The notes below the pieces were generated by a model. That model saw only the letters and a list, made by a program, of their open reading frames with translations, had not been told where the DNA came from and did not search any database. A program made the translations under genes and the position numbers. Below are positions 53,701 through 64,000 of a stretch of 64,000 nucleotides of DNA, one piece after another. The stretch's first letter is position 1. Every line of letters begins with the position of its first letter. The DNA comes from Phallusia mammillata (Eukaryota > Chordata > Ascidiacea > Phlebobranchia > Ascidiidae): positions 1 through 64,000 of the forward strand of contig QLIY01000483.1 of the NCBI GenBank assembly GCA_003260075.1, written 5' to 3'.

Positions 53701-56700
53701 CCGCTTATTAGTGTATAGTTAATCACTGTTATTGCTTTGGCGCTGTTTGTATTGATTAAGAGGAGGGGGCGACCCCGGATAAACTCTCTTTATCTTGATT
53801 GGTCACGATCGTCGAGCGCGCGGGATACAGGGCTGGCGTCTTTTTGTCGGTAAACTAATGTCTTATTATGCAGGTGAGAATGATGTTCTCATTGGTGGCT
53901 AGACAACCAAACCAATATAAAGTTACCAAGCTGTCCAAAACTGTTTAAAAGTCATATGACGCTTTTAAACTCATGGGGTAGCTGGTTGCTATAATAAATC
54001 GAAACATACATTTTGAGGCTAAATAACGAATTATGTGAAAGCAGAAGGGAATGTTGCATTTGTTGGGTATTTTGGAGGTAAATCCTTTAAAAGCCATTGG
54101 TATTTAAAGCCATTGGTACTATGGTCTACAATGCATTTCAGCAATCCCTGGAGTTTATATCATTTGCCCTTTACCATATTGTTTCTCAGGCCGTGTCACG
54201 CATTAACCCAATGCTTACCCCTTGCACTACAATGTTGGGTCACCCAAAACAAAGACCCTTACTACCATCGAACTATGGGTCCCAAATTTTCCACTAGTGT
54301 TGCCTTCTTCTAGTAAAGGTTATTTAGACCAAACATCTTTCCTGATCAGTTTTATCATCAATAAACATTGTGTCCCGGTACAGGCGACGTAACATGGACG
54401 AACTGCTCGTATCCGTATCCGATTCCCGGTCCAATATACGCACGAAATTTGTCGCTTCCTCGCAGCAAATTACCTGAGACTAAATGGCCTGATTTATCGC
54501 GAAGTGTCGGTTTACTGATGAAAGGAAACAGTTATGGAAACGGGTTGTGCGTCAGGACGCAGGACGGAAAACGGCGACTTTGTCTACGCACGAACTTGCG
54601 TCAATGTCGCTCTTCAATTACCTCAAGGTCTGTCGGTTCCCGTACAATGTTTTGTTATGTTAGATATCCTTTTCGTAATGAGAAAAGTAATTACACACTA
54701 TAAGGTCATCCGCATTGCAGGTTAGACTGCAACCGAAGGCTTTTAGATCTGATTTATGTCGTTACCGTGATGGTTCGTGTTTTACATTCAGTGGAAAATA
54801 ATGACACCATAGGCATAAGTATCGTTTGGGTTTTAAAACTCAGTCAAATCTATATTAAAACGTATGCGGAATATTTTGCTCAGAAAATATTCTTTTCCAT
54901 TCGCCCACAACACTTTGTTACATACTTCTTACGGCGGTCAACCTCTGGTTATTTAGATTGACCGGTATCAAAATGGTGTGTTCAAATTTCTCAAGCAAAC
55001 GTTATGACTATAACAAAGCAAGTTGATACCTGTATGCCTGCTGGGCAGCAGCTTAATTCGCTTGTACGCCGGACGCAAGGAACAAGCTAACAACGGCGCT
55101 GTTTTAAATCATACCAGCTTTTACGGACAGCAAAAGCGTGGTTGTGCAGACTTCAGAAAGACTGGTGTATTTGCTAAAGACCAGACACCTAGCAAGCTGA
55201 TCAGCTGCCCCATGCGACCGAGCACAGCGCGACTAGAGGAAGTGATACAGTGCAAAGGTGTGTGCACAATGGTACTGGCACAATCACTGTTCGCATAGTC
55301 ATTGTCCATGCCTCGCTTGCCTGGTGGCTGGCGGGTCAAGAAAGCAAGGTGCTGCAGTGAATGACAGCATAAAATAATGCACATGAATGACAACCAAATT
55401 GCGCAACAACTATCAATGTTACACATTGCACACTTCATGCTTCAGTCTGCTAATACGTCGCCCAATGAATATTATATGTTGGTTTGTAAGGGAAAGTTTG
55501 TAATATTACACTAATTGTAAATTTCTACACAACAACTTTGTTTCACGTGCCTAACTATGCGAGCTAGTATTTTAAAGGTACATTAACACTTTAACACACT
55601 ATTTGCGTCGTGGGCAAGTTGTTTTTAGTTGGGTTAATGATTGCGCTTGCTTCAAACGCGCAGTTAAAAATAGATGCGCAAAAGACCATCAGCAGTGGAA
55701 TGGAATTTGTGCGTCATTAAAACATCATCACAATTTGACAGTTTCGCTGACGCAGACAAGATCACAGCTTTCATCAGACCTGAGTACAAGTATTTCATAA
55801 CAAAAATAGCCAAGCTGTGGTTTCTTGTGTGCTTAAATTAGATGTTGGATATATGGGTCGGTGTTAAACGAATCTCAAGACATTTTAATCTGCTTGGTAT
55901 AGGACTATGCAATGGCCTTTTAGAATGACCTTTAAATGCCGACGGTTGATCTGGCTGACTTAATGGGAAACAAATTTACAAATGAAGGGAGACACCTTGT
56001 ACCCATTTTAATCTTAAAGTAACGTTTCAACCTGCGCGTTTGAGTAGGAAATTGAACCTAAATAGAGTATTATGTACCTGTGCGGCCTCTCCGTCTGTCT
56101 GCTGAATCGGAATTCTCTGGTGAGCACTGTGGAATCCAAGTCTGTTTCCGGCCCACAAAGCCTCCACGTGGTCAGAGTAACCGGAATCGGATCCTGGACT
56201 AGACAGGGTTGCGGTACAACCTTGCCTCCAAGCCGCTGCTGCAACAAAAAACACATTTGTTTTTACCTAAATTTTGAGTTGACTCCCCAAATTGGCTGAT
56301 GTGGTTGCATACGGGGTTTTAATACAGTAAAACAGTAGTGGGGTCAAAATTGGTTTTGAATAAGTTGGTTGAACAGCAAATGTCCAAAAATCCCAAACTT
56401 AAACTGTCCGAAGTAAACTGGGTAAAATTAATTGAGAATATCGATGTGCGGAATTCAAAAACAGCAAGTTGTAGCCATCAATCACATTATCCTGTGTACA
56501 ACATTACTAAATAAATGAGTCAGAAACTAATCACTATATTGTTGCCTAACAACAAATCATCTTTTTTTACGTCTGATATGATGTTAGCTTTGTTGACTCT
56601 GTAGAACCAAACAACAGTTGTTTGTCTTTAATTCAACTTGAAAGAATCATTAAACCCCCACATAAGGTTCAGTTCAAACAAACATTCAAATGACTTATTA

Positions 56701-59700
56701 CATGTTGATTGAAAACAGGTGAAAGCGGAAATCAAAATGGCGCATCCTCGATATGCCGCGCCATTTTGTTCTTGGAAACCTAAATGGGGACTGTCCGGAC
56801 AAAAAGTGATGCTGACAGTTTTACATGTTGTTGTTTTGCGTGTGACGTAAACCAGCAATGATTCACCCTGACAGATACTGTAGTAAAGGAAAACCATTGT
56901 ATATGTAGGTAAATCGAAAGTTAAAAACACTGCAATACTTCATGACGCAATGAGTTCCGGCAAAAAGTCCATTGCAAATTTGTTTGTCACCAAGAAAAGC
57001 AACATGCTTTAGTCTGCTCTATTTTACGTTTTGTTAAGCGATTTCTTTTACATTAACTTGATGCATACTGAGCGAAAAAAACACACAAAAATATTGGATT
57101 GATATGGCACTAAACGAGTATGACACTTTGTATGTTATAACGCCTCAAATTTTTTTCTTAGCTATCATTTAGTTAAAACAGAAGCATTTAGTTACATTGC
57201 GTTTTTAGGAAGACATCTCCGAAATCTGTATACTGTATCTGTATATCTGCAGGTAAGTTTGAAAATACGCTTTCGTTACAGAACGGGCCAAAATACAAGC
57301 TTACCGTATTCAGGACCTGAGAAACAAAACACTTTCGCTGGAGTCTCGGCGTTCTGGTGATACAGATGTGATGCCATTCGATTTGTGCGTCAACACTAGC
57401 GGAACTTGCGATTACTTACAAACCACACTACAAAAAGTCTGTGTGGTAACATACAAATAGGATAGTTTCACAATTCAACTGAACAACAAACAGCAGTGCT
57501 GATAATTCGCATAGAAGCGCATTTGAACTTGTGTTTTACTCGCACCTACTTTTACTCGGTATATACAGTTTACCTTAATTTTTTTAGATGTTTGGCACAA
57601 CAAATCAAATAACCAGACTTAATATAGACTTAATATAGTTGCCATAGTCTGGCCTTCTCACGCTAAAAACAAAATTTCCCTTCCCGGCGCGTATATTCCC
57701 GTAAAAGTGAATCACTGTCAGTGCCCTATACTCCACTGACATTGTGGAAGCACACCAGAATCTTATAACACAGAGCTCTTGCACTGGCAGATAAAGGCAG
57801 GCAAGTGGCGAGCTTTTTTAACAACAAATCAGCGCCGCAGTCGCATTAAACTATATACACAAGCACATTGCGCATCCTCCCGAACTCCTGCGAAATGCAC
57901 AGGAAGAAGATACCAGAAGACGAGCTTACTATAAGCTGGTTTCGTTAGCCTATGCGTGATACAGTCTTCGTCCGAGCTGAAAACCAGATCCATTGAGACC
58001 AGTTTTTGGAAACTACCTGTACCGGCGGCGTGTTTTAGTAACCTGAGTGTACGCTCGTGCCCAACTGGTTGACGATTCCAATCTTGCGTTGGCGCGATTC
58101 CCAAAATTATCGCGGTTTTGTGCAGGCAGTAGCCCTACGTAATTAGCGCTAAAAGTTGTTTTTTCGCAATAACGCTGGTACCGGATGGCCGGTGTGCGTA
58201 CGCACAATTTCTAAAAGTTATCGGCGCGCGTGGCGCTCAGCACAATAGGCGGTCAGCGGGCACTTCCCAAGGAAATGCTTGTGTTTGTTGCCACATGTAA
58301 ACAACATAAGCGTTGTTTAACAGTTTGCCACGGTCGGGTTTTATGTGTAAGCTTTTTCACGGCAAAGGTATATGAACAAGGTGTCCGAAACCCGCTGCAA
58401 CACAGGGTTTGTTGTTTGTCGACATGTAGTGGTATTTGTGTTCAAATTGTTCTGCAGTAATTTACTTCATATTTCGCCATACCGGGATTCTTCGTAATAA
58501 ATTGATGTTGTTTTAAATGGTATGGCCCTTTTAAACCGACAACCCAGCAGCGCTTTCGATGCAAGGCGCGAATTTCTGCCATGCGACAGACACATGTCAT
58601 TGGATGGGGCGCCACACAATGGCAGGAAAAATTAAGCGCTTCCCATTCAGTGCGAGCGATTTCTGCTGCCGCCCGTAAATTGCTGCTTTCGCTGTACAAC
58701 TGAAGAACACAATGGTTCAAACTAATCTTTTCGCAGTAAAACCCTGCCCTATCGTCCTTTGGCACCACTCAATTAACGCACAGGGCATTAAATACTGAGG
58801 AGATTCGTAAATCGTAATCGTAACGGCTAGATCTGCACATGTTTTGCGGCGAAGTCGGTGTCTTATAGGATTAGTTTTTGTAAACCATTACCTAATTTAG
58901 GCGCTTGCCGAGCCTCAGTTTTGCTACATTGTAACGAAGATAAAAAAGTTCAAATGAATGAATCTTTTATCTTGACTTCTTCTTTTATGGTTTGTGCCAC
59001 TTGAAACAATTGTTTCGTATCGAGTTTGTTTTAACGACTACACGCAGTCTGGTTAACAACCAGTTTTAAAGTGTCTGTAAATGGTTACTTTGATTTATCA
59101 ACCACCACATACGCGAAACCTATCAGGCCATTTTGACCAAAAACGGGTAACGCATTACACACGCATCTTATTTTCTGTTAAACCTATAACGACGTATGTA
59201 ACGCTTTTAACACAAACAAGCAATAGGCCAATGAAACAATTCGTCCGGAAGTCAGGCACGATTAACATAAACGCAACACCAAACGTCATTGGCGCTGTTG
59301 GGTAACCTTGGATGTTGTTTTCAGATTGCTACTCCACTGAGCGAGGTACACATGTTAAATGCATGTTTTTAATTACACCGGTTTAAATAGGAATGGTATG
59401 CAAATTTTTTTTCTCCTTTAATTCAGCCTTGAAAATAAACTATTGCCAGGCAAACTTTGCAATGATGTACCCAGGTATTTTTTAAGGTTTGGTTTGGGTG
59501 ACCGCTAAGTAGTTTTAAGAGACCGCAAGTGTTTCATTTAAATACCAAAAAGAGCCCTTAGTGCATTTACGAAATATTTATTAGTTAAATTAAATTTTGG
59601 GAAACCGCTGAGAAATTTGGGGGACCGTTTCGGAACACCTTAAAAAAACACTGGATGTACCCATTTAACCTCCAAAGCAGTCAGTAGGAAGCTGTTCAGT

Positions 59701-62700
59701 GCAGAGAGGGGAGCTATAGGAGCTAGCGGAAATTTCCACGTGTCACCGCTTCGGAGATTCAGGTGTCTTTTCTGCGTAGCCAACTGACTTGTGCGAGTCT
59801 ATTGCAAACATTGCTAGTGAACTTCGCTATCAAAAAACGATTAAGTCTGCCGTGACATTGGAGACCACTCATTAGCCGAAACGAACTGGAGTTTAGCACG
59901 GCATAAGAGTAAAAGAATTAGGTTCATAAAGTGCACCATAGTTAAACCATTATGAATCTTATCTTTTACAAGGAGCGACTCCCTGTAAGGAAACTGAGAG
60001 TATATGGGAGCTAGGGCGCAGGCAATCCACGGATATCCCATTGTGTCGCGTACAAGGGTCGTGTGTTTAAGTTACAACACCCAACTGCTGTCAGTAACTT
60101 CGATTGCTACTGAGCTAACTTTGCAGGTTTTAATTTTCAGTCAAAGTTGATCAGTATCGTTAATTTGGTTTTGGAAATAAATTTATTTGTCTATGTTTTA
60201 AAGCGTTTTTGTAAAAGGTTGTCAGCTGATCAGAAAAATATTCTTATTGTTTGTTAAATGTTTTTTTTATCTTATGTTACTTTAAAGTAAATAGAACCAC
60301 ATAACATATGACACAGGCTCTCAAAGTTTTTATCATTCGCTTACCTCTTCGCAGATTTCGGTAATAAGTTAAAACCCTTTGCGTTAGGATTCATGTTTAC
60401 AAACCAGACCTTCGACCTGTAAACAGCCCGATAGGTGGGAAAATTTTGAGTTTTTTTTTATGTACAGCTGGTTATGGCAAAACCCTACAGTATGGTCACG
60501 TGGGCTAAAGTGAAACTTTATCCTCCAGCGGACGGACCAACGCTTCCAAACTCGTATCTATCGCATCACGACAATCAGCCATCACAAGTTCTCGTAAACA
60601 CAGTGCGCTTGTTTCCTTGACGAACGAAATCCGAACAAGTAATCTCTTCCCTATACGACAGGGTGATGCTGTTGCTACGCGACCCTGTTGTAACTTTACG
60701 CCTCCGTTACAAGCAGTCTGCGATGTCAAATTCGTATCCTACACATCGAATCAGCACATGTCGCTATTTATTGGATTGTTCCTTTGAGGCAAACTTGCAT
60801 TGTTTGTTTTCTCCATTGTTGTCTGATAGCGATCGTGACTTTACACACGAGTATTGTTCGTCAGAAAACGCTCTCAACTCGCGTCACCCTCTTCTTGCTA
60901 CCTTCCACCCTTAGCGTGTAATTAATGTACCATATTACCGGTATTGTTTTATTACCAAAACTAAAGCGTACACAGCAGCAGTCATTTGTTTTTCAAGTAA
61001 TTCGTAAAATACGCATTAAATCTTTGAAAAAAACATTTAATTTGTGGATTTTTTTACGCTTCTGGTACATTAGTATCTAAGTGCATTAAAAGTACAACTG
61101 CCTAATTTTAGGGAAATTTATTTTCGAAAAAAATATTTATTGACACTACAAAAATTAAAAGAGCCATCAGCGTATCAAGACAACACTACTTTTGTATTTA
61201 ATTCACTTTCCAAAAATTGTTTGAAAACAATTTCAACACAAGCAGAGATAAAAAAATTACACCCTTTTTGCTGACAGACTGCCGTGACAAACAAACCTAC
61301 AAATTTCATAAAACTCCTTATAGCGCCCTCCGAACTACAATAGTATACTAACATACTAATCTGTTTTATCGGAGCAAAACCTGGGCGGCAATCTTTGCCA
61401 GTTTGCTGTTGTTATCGGTCAGTTAATATTAATAACTGTTTCGAACCGGATAGAAGACAGGATGCCTTGACGTTAATGTGACGGTGGCGTGCACGCTCGT
61501 GTGCAATAACGCATAGATGACCTCACAACGCATCTTCAGTCACAACTAAAGTATTGTTCTATGATGCTTTTTCTCCGTCCTGAGGGTTAGGTCACCGGAA
61601 ACAAAAACCCCGGAACGTTATATTCACTATTTACTTTGTAACAAAGATCATATTTTTGGTGATTCGCTGGGCCACGCTTACCTGACGAGTGAACCCCACA
61701 GAAACGACTTTCCCTAAAACGCTGCAACTAAAACTGATTTCAATGGTCAAGTAGCTCAAGCCTGACACCATGAACAAATCGTTTATGCTGCAATTGATCT
61801 TTTTCATTTCTAACTTAACTGTAGGTATATTACGGCCTTTCTACAGTCAGCAGCCGGGCCGCATCTAACACCGTTTTGAAAACCTTTCTATAGGCCGGAC
61901 ATCATCGTGATTGTTCTTAACGTGGTTGCAACAACTCAGGGGCCATTGTTATGACGATGGAGCGTCCAATATCGGAAGCGCTCACATGTAAGCTTTGCAA
62001 TAAATACGATCGCGCACGCTGCTATAGAGACCACAACATCAGTCAAAGTCGGGCGATTTTCCAGAGGCTTGCAGACACTGCACGCGCAAAGTGACTTTGC
62101 CTGACAGCCGGTTACAAGAGTTTAAAAGAGCCCCAAGCCACCGCACTCAACTGCGCTTTCTGCCAACAAAAGCAGTTCGTTAAGCTACCCAATTCTTAAC
62201 CCTGTACACGCAAGTTAGAATATCACCACAGCGGTTCATTTTCACCTTAGGCACTTGCAGTTTTGCCTAACGCCTCAGTCGGTCTAAACATTAACCGGCT
62301 TTAGTTCTATAGCTCCCTGATTAGGCTCATTTTTTCGTTGCACCCCGCCCTGTTTACAGTAACACCGTGTTGTTTCACTTTGATGAACGGCGACCATATT
62401 TCATGGACACATTTGGCCATTGCTCACATCATGGCACGATTTTGTAAAATGAACATAACAAACGAGCTGCGGCAAATGCGCCGATCGTCGGTAATCGCCA
62501 CTTTCTGTTCCTCTGTACCACATTACGCGGCATCCTTAACAAGTTCCTTCGATACCTTGTAGATGTTTTCGGCTAAGCGCGTGCTTAGGGTAGTCCTGTC
62601 ACGGGTTATGTAAAATACGATGCAAATGCATGAGTTTGATGGAAACAATATATGGTAGTCAAAACACGTTTATAAAGCCCAGGCAGGACAGTAGTTTTAA

Positions 62701-64000
62701 CGAGGTTGGATATTCAGGGCTGATCGGTGCCCCAGCTAACGTTATTGTGTAATCAGAGATAAACGTAATTCCAAAAATACAATCCAATAAAACACAAGCG
62801 AGAAACTATAGTAAACCTAAATATCAATGATCACTACGCTTTATTTTGTACAACGTTTTGTCACTTCTTTTTATTTTACGTTGAACGTAGGCCATTTTAC
62901 TATGTCTTACCGTCTCGAGCCACACATGAACAGTTTTCAAGGTTTTCATAATTTCTTTGTCTGTCCACTGCAACAGAACCGCCAGGCAAGCATACACATT
63001 TTATTGGGTGTACACTTGCTTATAATTAACCTCTACCAAAACATGACTCTGTTTTTACACGGTATAGCTTTGAACGAATTCAACCATACCTTTGGTTGGC
63101 TTCAAATCTGCATATGTCGGGGCATCCGATTTGGAGCTGGAGCGTCGTGATCTTTCCAAAGTTGCTTGCTGACTCATCGCCCCATCCTGCATCGCGCACT
63201 CTCCTGTACTTGACCGCCTGTTTTCTACACAATGACTTTGTTCGAAAACACCGTTTTTTCCTGTCGCATCAGTTCCTTTTGCTTTTCCTGATTCTTCCCC
63301 GGTATCTGAGCGTCCCCCCTTCTTTTTCCTCCGCCCGCCTCCTCCTTTTCCCCGCATCCCGCGGCCCGCTTTGCTAGAGAGGCGACGTTGCTTGCTCGAA
63401 CGAAAGAAGTCTGGATCCAAAATGGGGGTTGCAGAAATGGACGACGTGATTTTCTTCAAAGAAGTCAGGCTACAGTTTGAAGATGAGGATGGCGTTAATG
63501 GAGGCAAATTTTCAAACACGCGATCGTGGATCACCACATTAGATGCCGTGGATGAGCAAAGAGTCAAATTGGACGCTGAAATCGAGAGTGCAGTAAACAT
63601 CATAGGTCCGTAATTTGAAGTGTCCTGCATGGAACTGTCACCGTAGTAATTGTTACTTGGTTGGACAACTCCGTTTACTGGAAGAACGTCGTTGTTCATG
63701 ACATCATTCCGTTCATGGTTCATGGTATCACCCATTTCTTGGTTTACAAGATAAAATGGCCCCTTTTCTTCATCTTCGTGGTCTGGCTTCGTAAGGTCAA
63801 ACGGGACAAGGGTGTTCTCCTCCTGAACTAGACAGGATCCCATGTACCGGTCAGAGTTCCTTGTGGACCTCATGCTCAGAAAGGCCTTTTCCAGTGGTGG
63901 GAGCGTAATATCTTCCCTGTAATTTTCCAGGTAGTGTAAATCGGACGTATGTTGCACCATGCTGTCTCTATCGCAATTGACGTAAGCGCCGAGGTCTTGA
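46494..64000 (-). CDS. Ets1/2-type transcription factor, 5' end outside window
   Basis: Winged-helix activator downstream of Ras/MAPK signalling. Exons: 63090 to beyond 64000, 56078-56238, 53191-53384, 52090-52748, 49659-49785, 49103-49207 and 48234 downward; all phases agree. The ETS domain spans the 49.8-48.1 kb exons: [71 protein letters not shown], with ETS1/2-type ending LHKMLGIKP. The N-terminal exon has LPPLTPSS, matching the ERK site of ETS1/2, and a Gly/Arg/Lys tract. No Pointed domain is visible and it may lie upstream. The exon from 48234 can read to a stop at 47994 or splice at 48056 (phase 1) to glutamine-rich exons 47434-47703 and 46494-46963, which fit in phase. Confidence 0.85.
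47103..47340. promoter_or_regulatory. GC-rich intronic block with two palindromes
   Basis: Between the two Gln-rich exons the sequence becomes CpG-rich (GCGCGCGCGTTCG), with palindromes ATGGATGTCAACATCCAT (47103-47120) and GTTGTCGAGTCGACAAC (47287-47303). It may be a regulatory element or internal promoter. Function unknown. Confidence 0.3.
49786..52089. other. Ets1/2 intron, no gene seen
   Basis: AT-rich intron. A GC-richer block at about 51300-51560 has open frames on both strands but no recognisable exon. It could be regulatory. Confidence 0.4.
53385..56077. other. Ets1/2 intron, no gene seen
   Basis: A 2.7-kb intron with no clear transposon ends, RNA gene or exon. Open frames near 54.4 and 55.1 kb look random. 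Confidence 0.4.
56239..63089. other. Large Ets1/2 intron
   Basis: A 6.9-kb intron joining the N-terminal exon to the rest in phase 1. It holds the hAT MITE at 59472. I searched it by eye for a Pointed domain exon and found none. Developmental enhancers would be expected here but cannot be named. Confidence 0.4.
59472..59653. mobile_element. hAT-type MITE, second copy of the 15448 family
   Basis: 182 bp with CAGGTATTTTTTAAGG and CCTTAAAAAAACACTG ends, flanked by perfect 8-bp GATGTACC copies (59464-59471, 59654-59661). The left 70 bp matches the copy at 15448 nearly base for base. Non-coding. Confidence 0.88.

Noticed and set aside
57829..58768. - strand open frames in the large Ets1/2 intron
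   Set aside because: No Pointed domain residues, no consistent splice sites, and no similarity to any family I know.
1..64000. CRISPR array, rRNA or bacterial-type operon
   Set aside because: No regularly spaced direct repeats and no rRNA signature; the gene-dense part is the Polinton.

Overview
The window looks like part of an AT-rich animal genome, most likely an invertebrate chordate such as an ascidian. Genes are split by short introns, intergenic and intronic DNA is full of small non-autonomous DNA transposons, and recognisable animal genes are present: an Ets1/2-type transcription factor, SLC38A10, Aven, a small heat shock protein cluster and GT31 glycosyltransferases. The species assignment is inference. 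The sequence is a draft: single N at 980 and 18213, and a run of N at 18824-18880.

Layout. (1) 1 to about 9034: most of a Polinton/Maverick (adintovirus-like) element, visibly richer in GC than the host DNA. It carries a broken protein-primed DNA polymerase and a spliced accessory gene on the + strand. Nine tightly packed genes lie on the - strand: packaging ATPase, two conserved unknowns, integrase with chromodomain, membrane protein, minor capsid, virion basic protein, major capsid and adenain-like protease. Its left end lies outside the window. (2) 9.1-25.6 kb: three tandem GT31 (beta-1,3-glycosyltransferase) genes on the - strand. Two are complete with four exons each. The third, next to the Polinton, shows only exons 1-3; the Polinton occupies the place of its last intron or last exon. 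Introns and spacers hold many MITEs (hAT, piggyBac-like, TA-type and a 9-bp-TSD type). (3) 26.9-31.5 kb: SLC38A10 (+), with a nested hAT-type insertion in an intron. (4) 33.6-38.7 kb: four alpha-crystallin/small Hsp genes, three of them with clear heat shock elements. (5) 39.2-41.6 kb: Aven (+), reconstructed from seven small exons. (6) 42.7-44.1 kb: a four-exon + strand gene of unknown function with no long open frame. (7) 46.5 kb to the right edge: the Ets1/2 gene (-), nine exons in consistent phase, with a long N-terminal exon running off the window and a possible glutamine-rich C-terminal extension.

How parts relate. The Polinton - strand cassette supplies everything needed for a capsid and for integration, but its polymerase is disrupted, partly by what looks like an assembly error. 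The sHsp genes form a stress-response cluster shaped by inverted duplication. The GT31 genes are a local family expansion now being reshaped by transposons. The most unusual candidates are a cyclin-type destruction box in the spliced Polinton accessory protein, the operon-like Polinton cassette with TATA-like elements before several genes, a 92-bp near-perfect hairpin MITE, and MITEs of different TSD classes that share a core sequence.
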